DNA from: Acanthococcus lagerstroemiae
Lineage: Eukaryota > Arthropoda > Insecta > Hemiptera > Eriococcidae
DNA length: 64,000 nt
NCBI GenBank assembly: GCA_031841125.1
Contig: CM063114.1
Span: 58,736,955 to 58,800,954, forward strand
Direction: 5' to 3'
Shown: piece by piece, positions 1 through 10,500 of the stretch
Layout of the letters: each line of letters opens with the position of its first letter
Numbering within the stretch: position 1 is the first letter of the stretch
The notes under the pieces: model-generated
What the model was told of the DNA's origin: nothing
The model's database searches: none
The model's input: the letters and a program-made list of their open reading frames with translations, nothing else
Program-made: the position numbers and the translations under genes

Positions 1-471
1 GTACATTGACTGACGCAACCGGTGATATTCTTGCACCCGTGTACAGTATTTTACCCCGAGTGAAATGGCAAGTTTTGGTTTTGATTCTAATTTCTAATCA
101 TCTTACCTCTTCAAATATTAATAGATTAATACTGATGTTAGCGCTCCTAACGATACTTGAGTAAGTAAGGTTCAATGATATTTTCCATCATCCAGTTTTT
201 AAAAAATGTCTATGACGACGTTCAGTATCAACCGGCCATTTTGTTGTATGTTCATCTATTTGCTGAAGTGAAAGTAATTCGTGCCGAAGAAAACCAGGGA
301 AACACGAGGAAGAGTTCATTCGTAAGTATTTGCTTCACTATTCTGTATTCAGTTGTCCAAGATCCCTTAGAAAGTTAAACCTCACTTCGAATAAGTAGTA
401 AGGTGTCATCGCTACACATCTATTGAATTTCGATTGCGTTAGGGTGAAGTTGGTTCCTCGGATCGACAGCT
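1..471 (+). promoter_or_regulatory. Rpb3 upstream region with possible spliced 5' UTR
   Basis: This is the region upstream of the Rpb3 start codon. A good splice donor (GTAAGT) lies at 322-327, and an acceptor (GATCGACAG) ends at 469, two bases before the ATG context. A small 5' UTR intron of 322-469 is therefore plausible. A GCCATTTTG motif at 235-243 resembles a YY1/Pho site, which is common near housekeeping promoters. No TATA box is obvious near a defined start. The regulatory reading is inference; the splice-like motifs are seen directly. Confidence 0.35.
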
Positions 472-557
472 ATGCCGTACGCTAATCAACCATCCGTACA
501 TATCACCGACCTCACCGCGGAATGCATTAAATTCCAAGTCGAAGACACTGATATCAG
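472..557 (+). CDS. Rpb3: RNA polymerase II subunit Rpb3, exon 1
   Basis: This exon carries the ATG at 472. It begins MPYANQPSVHITDLTAE, the conserved amino terminus of RPB3/POLR2C. Rpb3 pairs with Rpb11 as the alpha-like dimer that nucleates RNA polymerase II assembly in the nucleus. The exon ends with two bases of a codon (AG) before the donor GTAGGA, and the next exon supplies the third base. The start is fixed by homology; the upstream sequence gives no alternative in-frame extension with family resemblance. Confidence 0.95.
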
Positions 558-643
558 GTAGGAAACATCAGTCTTCTACCTTCTGTGCTATCCATGCTAC
601 AGGTATTTTAATAGTCGTACTGATAACAACCTTCTGTATACAG

Positions 644-815
644 CGTTGCGAATAGCCTACGACGTGTATTTATCGCCGAAACTCCAACTCTAGCTATCGA
701 TTGGGTACAGCTGGAAGCGAATTCAACGGTGTTAAGCGATGAATTTATCGCTTCTCGAGTCGGCTTGATTCCACTTACATCAGATGAAGTCATCGATAGA
801 ATGGTGTATTCTCGG
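644..815 (+). CDS. Rpb3: RNA polymerase II subunit Rpb3, exon 2
   Basis: This exon begins after CAG at 641-643 and ends before GTTTGT at 816. It encodes [15 protein letters not shown] and then [18 protein letters not shown]. The first stretch is the alpha-subunit-like dimerisation motif and the second the conserved core of the Rpb3 family. The wording [20 protein letters not shown] fits insect Rpb3 better than the vertebrate form. The donor is non-consensus after position +2, but the join to exon 3 (YSR then DCTC) matches the family exactly. Confidence 0.94.
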
Positions 816-897
816 GTTTGTAACCAGAGTATTCTTCGGTATTATTCGTGCATCAACCGAGAATCAAAATGTAAATTCGTGGTTTCTATTGTTACAG

Positions 898-1078
898 GAC
901 TGTACGTGCGTTGATTTCTGTCCCGAGTGTAGTGTCGAGTTCACGTTAGACGTCAAATGCGCGGACGATCAGACAAGGTTGGTGACATCCGCAGATCTAA
1001 AAAGCAGCGAAGCGCACGTGGTGCCGGTTACCTCTCGCAATCGAGATGCCGATGCGACCGAATACGGCGAAACCGACG
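898..1078 (+). CDS. Rpb3: RNA polymerase II subunit Rpb3, exon 3 (zinc-binding loop)
   Basis: This exon starts after TTACAG at 892-897 and reads [19 protein letters not shown]. The cysteines at residues 88, 90, 94 and 97 of the joined protein form the CxC-x3-CxxC zinc site known in Rpb3. The exon continues through the PVTSRNRD segment and ends with one base of a split aspartate codon. The following GTTTGT donor is again of the weak type used by exon 2. Confidence 0.94.
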
Positions 1079-1158
1079 GTTTGTCACTTTTTCTAATCGT
1101 TACGCTCGAATTTGAGAACGTCTGCTTGCAGTTCTAATCGATCGGTATTACTGCGTAG

Positions 1159-1365
1159 ATATTTTGATAGTGAAGTTACGTAAAGGCCAAGAACTGAAAC
1201 TACGGGCCTACGCGAAGAAAGGATTCGGCAAGGAACACGCCAAATGGAATCCAACCGCCAGTGTTGGATTTGAATACGATCCGGATAACGCGTTCAGACA
1301 TACCTTATTCCCGAAACCCGAAGAGTGGCAGAAAAGCGAGTACTCCGAATTGGACGAAGATCATT
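1159..1365 (+). CDS. Rpb3: RNA polymerase II subunit Rpb3, exon 4
   Basis: The exon follows an unusual GCGTAG acceptor at 1153-1158 with little pyrimidine tract. It encodes [17 protein letters not shown], then [14 protein letters not shown] and FEYDPDN, the most conserved block of RPB3. It ends at [11 protein letters not shown] with one base of a split phenylalanine codon before a consensus GTAAGT donor. The phase matches both neighbouring exons (2 + 204 + 1 bases). Confidence 0.95.
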
Positions 1366-1447
1366 GTAAGTTCAAAATACCCAGCGTTGGCGACTATTAT
1401 GTAGCTATTGTTCTGTGTGCATTAAACGTATACGTTTTATGTGGCAG

Positions 1448-1626
1448 TCGAGGCACCGTACAACTGGGAAGGCAAACCGAACAAATACTTCTACACGGTC
1501 GAAAGCTGCGGAGCTCTTAAACCCGAAAATATCGTTCTGAATGGAGTCAGCGCCCTAAAGAATAAGTTATCCGATTTACAAACATTTTTAGCTAGTCTCG
1601 ACAAACCGGATGTTGTACACGACTAG
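1448..1626 (+). CDS. Rpb3: RNA polymerase II subunit Rpb3, exon 5 and stop
   Basis: This final exon starts after GTGGCAG at 1441-1447 and ends at TAG (1624-1626). It encodes [34 protein letters not shown] and a short acidic tail. The five exons sum to 825 bases, or 274 residues plus stop, against about 275 residues in other animals, so the gene is complete. No canonical AATAAA was seen in the first 80 bases after the stop, so the cleavage site is not fixed. Confidence 0.95.
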
Positions 1627-1980
1627 ACTCACGTAAGTTTTAATTAATACAATAGATTATTTTGTACGCCAGCAAACAAGTTAATTCTCTAACTCTAGGT
1701 GGTCGAGTGGAGAAACGAAGCGTACACGTGTACACAAGCCATACTAACTTATCTGCTCCCCATTTTCATGTTATTCTGTTTTGGTGGCGTAGGTCCAAAT
1801 ATCATAGAGACAGCCCTGTTCAGGGATCTGATTAGTAGACCTCCTTGACTGGGGAGGACAGTAGATCAGATTCTTGTGAACCATTTCTTTATAGATTTGG
1901 ATTCATGAATTCGGAAATTCAAATGCTATTTGATCGGTTTTCGACTGCTTTTTGAGCGTATTTCGAAAACGGGACATTGT
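1627..1980. other. Rpb3 3' UTR and intergenic DNA
   Basis: This stretch has no open frame with family resemblance. It must contain the Rpb3 3' UTR, but the poly(A) site is not evident. A GTAAGT at 1632 and a CTCTAG near 1694 could be a 3' UTR intron or chance. Confidence 0.4.
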
Positions 1981-2640
1981 CGCCAAATCCGGGCAATGAA
2001 TTTGAGCTAAACAAGAGAAATTAAACCAAAATAAGTGGTTGACTCAACTTTTTTGATTTTTGAAAATTTTGAATATTTCTCCAAACATTCTGAGATACGA
2101 TGAAAAATTGGAGTAATAGTGAAACTGGTCAAAAATGTCCAGTTGAATTTCTATGGTGGATTCAAATTTGTCTCGAAAAATTAAATCATTTCCAAGTCCC
2201 GGTGCCTGAGCGTTTCGAAAAATGTTTCGCCCAACCAGACGTGTGTAATATGGAGAAATTTTCAGAATTCTAAAACATTGAGTTGACCACTCAATAACTC
2301 TCGAATTTTTCAAACTGAGCTCAAATTCGTTGACTAAATTGGGCGACATTGGAGTATTCATATCGGCCTAATTTGTCAAAAAATGACTGTAACTTAATTT
2401 TGGCAGTGGAGTTGAAATTGTATGAAAAAATTAGGTCATTTTTATCAGGTCCCGGCGCCAAAACTTTTCAAAACTTTTTGGCAAAAGGAAAAAGACACAT
2501 GATCTATACCCGGGGAGTTTTCAAAATTTTATCAATAAAATTCACTACTTATTTTCACTCAATTTTCACTGGCCTTGACCGTTTTATAACAAAAATTTGT
2601 AATTTTTCCTTTCGGCTAACATCCGCTGATGTGAGTATAC
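1981..2640. repeat. Two-copy degenerate repeat
   Basis: Two related blocks can be aligned by eye, around 2130-2225 and 2400-2485. Each has GTTGAA(A/T)TT, then a (T/A)AAAAATTA(A/G)(A/G)TCATTT segment, then (A)GTCCCGG(T/C)GCC and a TTTC(G)AAAA run. The open frames at 2044-2361 (-) and 2349-2657 (+) lie inside these repeats and look like chance. Confidence 0.45.
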
Positions 2641-3700
2641 GCCCCTTGTCTTTCTAGAAATGCAATCGATTAAACACTTGTGATAATAGAGTTGCGATTT
2701 TCAACATCAGAGGCGTATTCTTGATACGAATGGTCTGAAATTTATAGTGACTCTTAAGCGCCGACTTATGGAAAATATGGAGAGGGAGCAGAATCAATGG
2801 GAGCGCGGTTTTTTCTTTGATTATTTAATTGAGATGCGTCTGATATTTCGGTATTATCGATTTTATTCTTATTCGTTTTTTCTTTTTTTTTTGTTTTGTT
2901 AGATTTAGAAATTGATGATAAAATTTGTTATACTTTTTCCATTTTTGAGTTGAAAATATTGGGGGAAGGCGTCGTCCCTCCAAAGTTTTTATTAGAGCCC
3001 CCCCCCCCAAAAAAAAAAACAACCACCAAGTCAGCGCCTATGGTGACACTGAATTGTTAGCAATACGAATCCTCGGTATAATTTCAATTTTGGATCAAGA
3101 TCGTTTTCGCAATCGGTATAAACAAACTGATTGTTCCCTTTTTGGAGGGGGCAAGTGTAATATTTAGTCATTACTAAAATTCACGCTGTTGTACGTTTCG
3201 GTTTGGCTCCCAATACTGTGGTACAAACCCGGGATTATGAATACATGCTCCTAGTATTCTGAGGATGCAACCTATTGAAAACTTGTGATATTGGAATTGC
3301 GGTTTTCAGTATCGAAGGCGTATTCTTGATCCGAAATTTCGCGGAACTGAAATGTCAGTTATGTTCTTTGACTATATAATATATAAAATAGTCAAAGGTT
3401 ATGTACCTAGGTAATGTCAACTTCTAATGTCGAAATTGTTTTTGCAGTGTTCTCAAACGTGTCAGTATAATTAATGAAAGCAAACTGCTTCGTTTAATCG
3501 TCCTTTTTCCCGGGCGTGTATTTTGTTTCAGTTTATCAAAATTTGCATTGCGTTACGTTTTGTTTTGGCTAACAACACACTGATTTGTACAACTCCATGG
3601 ATCTCAGTACACGCCCCTCGGATTTCTAGGTAAGCAATCTATTATATTATATTTGTGATTTCTGAATTGCAGTCCAATATCGAAGGTGTACCTTCGTTCA
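2606..3700. repeat. Three-copy degenerate repeat
   Basis: Three blocks, at about 2606-2740, 3190-3340 and 3560-3690, share the same order of motifs. Each has GGCT(A/C)(A/C)CA, ACNCCCCT or a variant, TTCTAG(G/A), GCAA(T/C)C(G/T)ATT, TTGTGAT and (A)ATATCGAAGG(C/T)GTA. They are well diverged and irregularly spaced. Between them are AT-rich sequence and a T/C mononucleotide-rich patch near 2860-3030. No gene was recognised. Confidence 0.5.
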
Positions 3701-5950
3701 TTTGGCCTTCAGTTTAGACGCGAATCTTTTGCTAGGTTTGTTTAATTTTCGTCCTTGTAACGTTTGGGACACAACCTTTTTACTTCGCTCTTTAGTTCCT
3801 TCGAATGAGAGAGCCACCGAGCGCCAGAGCATTAGAGCGAAAGACCTAGAGAGGATAAGAGAGCAAGCGAAGGAGAGAGACAGGGACTGAAAGCCGAAAG
3901 ATAAAACTCCAACTTTCCGCTTTTAGCCTTAATTTTGAAAATAAATATTGCGCCTTCGACTTCCAATTTTACTTTGACCTTTGGCTTTTGGCTTTCGACT
4001 TTCATGAAAATCATTGGCTTTCGGCTTTAAACTTTCAGCTTTCAACTAGCTTCCAAAAAATTATTGAAAAAATATACCAAGTATGAAAACAAAATTTCAG
4101 TTTTAGACTTTCAGTCTACATCTACTGTCTATCAGTTTCTGAAATTAGAATTTCAATCACTTATTTCTGCGGAAAAAGTTTTATTTAAAAAGGCAAAAAA
4201 TAAAGATTTTGCTTTTAACTTACAACTTCTCAGTCTATTCTGACCTTTGGCTTTTCGGCTTTCGGCTTTCATGAAAATCACTAGCTTTTAATTTAAAGCT
4301 TTTACCTAGCGTTCAGTTCCTGGAGCCAGAGAGCCTAAGAGCGAGAGACCATGAGAGCCAGTGAGCAAGAGTATGTCGGTTTCTTCGACCTTCGGACTCC
4401 ATCTTTTCGCCTCGGTGTTTAATTCGAAAGAGCCAGTGAGTGGAAGAGCGAAAGGGCCTGTGGCCAAAAATATGTCGGTTTCTTTGACCTTCAGACTCCA
4501 TCTTTTCGCCTTGGTGTTCATATTTCTATTCTTGTAACCTTGAAACTCGGCCCTTTTACTATCTGGTTAACCATTTCACTCTCGATGCCATTTTCTGTCC
4601 ATTTATTTAATCTTCAGACTCCATTTTCTCACTATGGGAGTTTAGTTTCAGCTCCAGTGGCCTTCAAACTCAACTTTTGAACTACCTGGTAGAGATTACA
4701 CTCGCGATTTCATGTTGTATCAGTTCATTCGACCTTGGGACTTCACTTTTTCGCTATTTCATTCTAGATTCCCCTTCATTTGACCTTCGAACTCGAATCT
4801 TTCGCTCTGTTTGTTTAAATTTCGCCCGTATAACCTTGAAACTCAACTCTTTGATTACGTACTAACCATTTTCACTCTTCATTTCATCTCCTTCATTTAA
4901 CCTTCAGACTCTCGGAATTCTGTCATTTTGTAGCCTTGAAACTCAACCCTTTCATTACCTGTTACCCATTTTAACCGCAATTACATTTTATCTCAGTTCA
5001 TTTGACCTTTGGACTCAATCTTTTCGCATTGATGTTCTAATTTCTGTCCCAGTGGCCTTGAAACTCAACCCTTTTACCCCCTGGTTAACCATTTCACTCT
5101 AGATTCTCCTTCATTTGATCTTCGGACTCAAATCTTTCGTTCTGTTCGATTACATTTCGTCCATGTAACCTTTGAACTCAACCCTTTTACTACCTGCTAA
5201 CCATTTTCACTCTTCATTTCATCTCCTTCATTTGACCTTCAGACTCTCGGAATTCTGTCATTTTGTAACCTTGAAACTCAACCCTTTCACTACCTGTTAC
5301 CCATTTTACTCGCAATTACATTTTATCTCAGTTCATTTGACCTTTGGACTCCATCTTTTCGCATTGATGTTCTAATTTCTGTCCTGGTGGCCTTGAAACT
5401 CAACCCTTTTACTACCTGGGTAACCATTCACTCCATATTCTTCTTCATTTCACCTTTGGACTCGAATCTTTCGCGGTGTTTGTCTAAATTCGGCCCTTGT
5501 AACCTTGAAACTCAACCCTTTTACTATCTGCTGACCATTTGTACACTTGATTTAATTTCATCTCCTTTATTTGACCTTTGGACACGAATCTTTCGCTCAG
5601 TCTGTTTAATTTCCATTCTTGTAACCTTGAAACTCAACCCTTTTACTACTTGGTTAACCATTTCACTGTATACTGTCCTTTGTTTGACCTTCGGACTCGA
5701 ATCTTTCGCTCTGTTTGTTTAAATTTGGTCCTTTTAACCTTGAAACTAAACCCTTTTACTACCTGCTGACCATTTGTACTCTTGATTTCATTTCATCTCC
5801 TTCATTTGACCTTCAGACTCGAATCTTCCGTTCTGTTCCTCTAAATTTCGCCCTACCTTGAAACTCAACCCTTTCACCACCTGTTGACCATATCACCCGT
5901 GATTTCATTTTATCTCAGTTCATTTGACCTTCGGATTCCATCTTTTCGCT
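3700..5950. repeat. Degenerate minisatellite, unit about 110-120 bp
   Basis: The region repeats a unit containing CCTTGAAACTCAACCCTTTTACTACCTG in variants (for example near 4540, 4832, 4933, 5055, 5167, 5269, 5391, 5501, 5624, 5738 and 5860), then AACCATTTCACT, TCATTTCATCTCCTTCATTTGACC and TTCGGACTCGAATCTTTCGC. Spacing between hits is about 102-123 bases. The left end (3700-4540) is more diverged and includes AGAGCCA(C/G)NGAG-rich inserts. Open frames here (such as 5172-5375, 5387-5722 and 5578-5769) repeat the unit and are not genes. Confidence 0.8.
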
Positions 5951-6083
5951 AATTTTACTTCTCTATGCACAAGACCTACAAAATGATAATTAGGAATCTC
6001 AGAACACTCTGAATTCAGAATTAATTTAACATTTATATTTTGTTTTCCCAATGTTACTAACAATTTTCTGCTTTTGATTCCAG

Positions 6084-6258
6084 GTACATTAAGTATTTCC
6101 CGATAAAATCGAGTCCCACTGATCACATTCTTTATATATGGGAGGCGGGTCATAGAGTAGCAACGGCCATCATCAATTTGCTGAATATATTCTGCATAAT
6201 GGGCCGAAAGGACGCAGCGACAATGGTGGAGAAAGAACTCTTGCCTTGGCCTAAATAA
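6084..6258 (+). CDS. Terminal exon with half a death domain, UNC-5-like
   Basis: The exon follows a strong acceptor, with pyrimidine-rich sequence up to GATTCCAG at 6083, and ends at TAA (6256-6258). It translates as YIKYFPIKSSPTDHILYIWE, then AGHRVATAIINLLNIF and MGRKDAATMVEKELLPWPK. This matches the helix 4-6 half of a death domain. The order YF-x-x-KSSPT-x-x-ILxxWEA is the form I know from UNC-5 netrin receptors, whose death domain is at the extreme carboxyl end, as here. It starts in phase 2, so a preceding exon is required. I found none between Rpb3 and this point. The exon could belong to a gene that extends left across Rpb3, or be an orphaned duplicate. The longer antisense frame (5920-6273) has no recognisable family. 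Confidence 0.6.
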
Positions 6259-7231
6259 ATCTGTTGTTTTCATCTATATTTTGTAAGGGTATACCAGTTG
6301 GTTGTAAATAATTTACCTTTATCTTTTTATTTTTTTGATGTTTCTATGTATTATTTATCATATAAAAGGTAAATCTTTGATTCAGTGATAGCGAATACAA
6401 GTTTTTAATATTTTTGAGTATTCATTCCCTGCTCACACTCATGTCACGCCCTTGCATACTCATAAGCTCCTGTAAATCATCAAAACATTTCGAAAACAGC
6501 TAATTTCTGCCATGGGAGTTAATTGTCAAGAAAATTCCTCGACCCTTCATACAAGCAATACGCAACCCAACTAACAGTCTGAAATCCAGAACTTTCCACA
6601 ACATACTGATGAACAGCTGCCTTCAACATACATGCATATGCAACTCCATTAACATCTTCGATGAAAATTAGGAGCCTGCAACCTCTTTACAATGTATATT
6701 CTCCTAATGAAAACAGGGTTCTGCATCTATTTTGCAAGTCATTCTCCACCAGGCTACAATGGGAGTGGTCTAAAATTTTAGCCACACCCCTTTTTTTCCA
6801 ATGCCATGCATTGGAAATATCAAGAAAGTAGTACCTCTACACAACTCCTATTCTCCTAATGAAACTAGTATATTTTCGGCTGTTTGGAAGCATTCTAGCT
6901 ATTTTGACATGGTAGTTGGATTGCATATTCTCACCTCGCAGGAACCCGATTTGTTTGCAGTGATTAGCGGGTTGCATAGTCAAACATTGAAGGAGTTCAA
7001 GTAAATCGCTCGTTAAAACGGTAATAACTGCAGCTCTGTTATTCATCAATGATTGTGAAATTCCAGTAAAATCGTTTATTATCACAGAAAATCATTTATT
7101 AAATCAAATTGACGAAGATTTAATTAATTAATGTGACAAGATCAAATAAGTAATACTTTGAAGAATTCAGAAAAATACACTATACATCTAAGAACAGAAA
7201 TACATCAATATCACACACATAAAGTAAAAAA
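6259..7231. other. Intergenic, nothing recognised
   Basis: This stretch is AT-rich with only short chance frames (6801-7004 + and 6837-7085 -). A phrase ATTCTCCTAATGAAA recurs near 6700 and 6850, suggesting a small degenerate duplication. It may hold the 3' UTR of the death-domain exon, but no clear poly(A) signal was assigned. Confidence 0.4.
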
Positions 7232-7336
7232 ACTGTGAAAAAAGGGAACTTCACCAGACCCCAGGCAATATTACTATCAAAATAAAGGAAATGAAAAGTT
7301 AGAACTTCTCTTTTGAGAAGCCAAATTTTCCCAGTT
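7232..7336 (+). repeat. Left inverted flank of the satellite array
   Basis: The reverse complement of this segment aligns with 20872-20978 over about 105 bases at roughly 80 percent by eye. Shared stretches include AGAGAAGTTCTAACTTT, TTTGATAGTAA and CTGGGGT. The two segments face each other across the whole array, so they are inverted repeats bounding it. Confidence 0.75.
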
Positions 7337-7344
7337 TTTTTTTC

Positions 7345-7519
7345 TGTGGAAAAACGCGTGTAACTTTGGACTGGAGACAGCTAGAGCGAAGCGGATTGAA
7401 ATTTTGGTGAGAGGAGATCATTTCTGACAACTTTGCGTTTTCATTGCGCTTTCACCTGAAAAAGCTCATTTTTCTCGAGAACTATGCAATTTGCTTTCAA
7501 AATTTCAAACCATTTTCCT
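7345..7519 (+). repeat. Diverged left terminal monomer
   Basis: This contains AAAAACGCGTGTAACTTTGG, then ACTGGAGACAGCTAGAGCG and GAGAGGAGATCATTTCTGAC, a diverged form of the monomer phrase GGATTGGTGGCAGCTACAGCG...GAGGAGATCAATCTGCTC. It is nearly identical, in the same orientation, to 21001-21140 at the other end of the array. Confidence 0.75.
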
Positions 7520-10500
7520 CTAGCTATCCCCAGTCTGGAGATTTTCACGTTTTATTAGTTCCCCCCAGAGAAATTCGCGATTTCGAAAACGACAATTGGT
7601 GTAGGTGGAGTTGCATACACGACGTGCTGAAGGCATTACCAGAATATTAGAAAATTTGAAATACAATTGTGACGCCTTCGAAGCATTGAATATGCTATTT
7701 CTCATACGCCAATTGACGTTTTCGAAATCGCTAATTTCTCTGGGGCGAACTAATAAAATGCTAAATTCTTTGGATTGGTGGCAGCTACAGCGAAAAGGGT
7801 TGACACCTTCGAAAGAGGAGATCAATCTGCTCTCAAAATTTCAAACCGTTTTCCCCTAGCTATCCCCAGTCCGGAGATTTTCACGTTTTATTAGTTCCCC
7901 CCAGAGAAATTCGCGATTTCGAAAACGACAATTGGTGTAGGTTGAGTTGCATACCCGACGTGCTGAAGGCATTACCAGAATATTAGAAAATTTGAAATAC
8001 AATTGTGACGCCTTCGAAGCCTTGAATATGCTATTTCTCATACGCCAATTGACGTTTTCAAAATTGCTAATTTCTTTGGGGCGAACTAATAAAATGCAAA
8101 AATCATTGGATTGGTGGCAGCTACGGCAAAACGGGTTGACAATTTCGAAAGGGGAGATTATTTTGCTCTCAAAATTTCAAACCGTTTTCCTCTAGCTATC
8201 CCCAGTCCGGAGATTTTCACGTTTTATTAGTTCCCCCCAGAGAAATTCGCGATTTCGAAAACGACAATTGGTGTAGGTTGAGTTGCATACACGACGTGCT
8301 GAAGGCATTACCAGAATATTAGAAAATTTGAAATACAATTGTGACGCCTTCGAAGCATTGAATATGCTATTTCTCATACGCCAATTGACGTTTTCGAAAT
8401 CGCTAATTTCTCTGGGGCGAACTAATAAAATGCAAAAATCTTTGGATTGGTGGCAGCTACGGCGATACGGGTTGACAATTTCGAAAGAGGAGATAAATCT
8501 GCTCTCAAAATTTCAAACCGTTTTCCTCTAGCTATCACCAGTCCGGAGATTTTTGCGATTGCGAAAACCCAATTGGTGTATGTTGAGTTGCATACGCGAC
8601 GTGCTGAAGGCATCACCAGAATATTCGCCGTTTTCGAAATTGCTAATTTCTCTGGGGTGAACTAATAAAATGCTAAATTCTTTGGATTGGTGGCAGCTAC
8701 AGCGAAAAGTGTTGACACTTTCGAAAGAGGAGATCAATCTGCTCTGAAAATTTCAAACCGTTTTCCCCTAGCTATCCCCAGTCCGGAGATTTTCACGTTT
8801 TATTAGTTCCCCCCAGAGAAATTCGCGATTTCAAAAACGACAATTGGTGTAGGTTGAGTTGCATATTCGACGTGCGGAAGGCATCACCAGAATATTAGAA
8901 AATTTGAAATACAATTGTGACGCCTTCGAAGCATTGAATATGCTATTTCTCATACGCCAATTGACGTTTTCGAAATCGCTAATTTCTCTGGGGCGAACTA
9001 ATAAAATGCAAAAATCTTTGGATTGGTGGCAGCTACGGCGATACGGGTTAACAATTTCGAAAGAGGAGATCAATCTGCTCTCAAAATTTCAAACCGTTTT
9101 CCCCTAGCTATCCCCAGTCCGGAGATTTTCACGTTTTATTAGTTCCCCCCAGAGAAATTCGCGATTTCGAAAACGACAATTGGTGTAGGTTGAGTTGCAT
9201 ACACGACGTGCTGAAGGCATTACCAGAATATTCGCCGTTTTTCGAAATCGCTAAGTTCATTGGGGTGAACTAATAAAATGCAAAAATCGTTGGATTGGTG
9301 GCAGCTACGGCGATACGGGTTAACAATTTCGAAAGAGGAGATCAATCTGCTCCCAAAATTTCAAACCGTTTTCCTCTAGCTATCACCAGTCCGGAGATTT
9401 TCGCGATTGCGAAAACCCAATTGGTGTATGTTGAGTTGCATACGCGACGTGCTGAAGGCATCACCAGAATATTCGCAGTTTTCGAAATTGCTAATTTCTC
9501 TGGGGTGAACTAATAAAATGCTAAATTCTTTGGATTGGTGGCAGCTACAGCGAAAAGGGTTGACACTTTCGAAAGAGGAGATCAATCTGCTCTGAAAATT
9601 TCAAACCGTTTTCCCCTAGCTATCCCCAGTCCGGAGATTTTCACGTTTTATTAGTTCCCCCCAGAGAAATTCGCGATTTCGAAAACGACAATTGGTGTAG
9701 GTTGAGTTGCATACACGACGTGCTGAAGGCATTACCAGAATATTAGAAAATTTGAAATACAATTGTGACGCCTTCGAAGCATTGAATATGCTATTTCTCA
9801 TACGCCAATTGACGTTTTCGAAATCCCTAATTTCTCTGGGGCGAACTAATAAAATGCTAAATTCTTTGATTGGTGGCAGCTACAGCGAAAAGGGTTGACA
9901 CCTTCGAAAGAGGAGATCAATCTGCTCTGAAAATTTCAAACCGTTTTCCCCTAGCTATCCCCAGTCCGGAGATTTTCACGTTTTATTAGTTCCCCCCAGA
10001 GAAATTCGCGATTTCGAAAACGACAATTGGTGTAGGTTGAGTTGCATACACGACGTGCTGAAGGCATTACCAGAATATTCGCCGTTTTTCGAAATCGCTA
10101 AGTTCATTGGGGCGAACTAATAAAATGCTAAATTCTTTGGATTGGTGGCAGCTACAGCGAAAAGGGTTGACACCTTCGAAAGAGGAGATCAATCTGCTCT
10201 GAAAATTTCAAACCGTTTTCCCCTAGCTATCCCCAGTCCGGAGATTTTCACGTTTTATTAGTTCCCCCCAGAGAAATTCGCGATTTCGAAAACAATTGGT
10301 GTATGTTGAGTTGCATACGCGATGTGCTGAAGGCATCACCAGAATATTAGAAAATTTGAAATACAATTGTGACGCCTTCGAAGCATTGAATATGCTATTT
10401 CTCATACGCCAATTGACGTTTTCGAAATCCCTAATTTCTCTGGGGCGAACTAATAAAATGCTAAATTCTTTGGATTGGTGGCAGCTACAGCGAAAAGGGT

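Noticed and set aside
2..163. Open frame from the window edge on + (TLTDATGDILAP... to TAA)
   Set aside because: 54 codons open without a recognised family; the later part is simple hydrophobic residues encoded by AT-rich DNA. It could be the end of an upstream exon but cannot be supported.
5172..5769. Overlapping open frames rich in Phe/Leu
   Set aside because: They follow the minisatellite unit and have no conserved domain.
5920..6273. 117-residue frame on the - strand
   Set aside because: It is antisense to the + strand exon at 6084-6258, which has splice signals and death-domain residues; the - frame matches nothing recognised.
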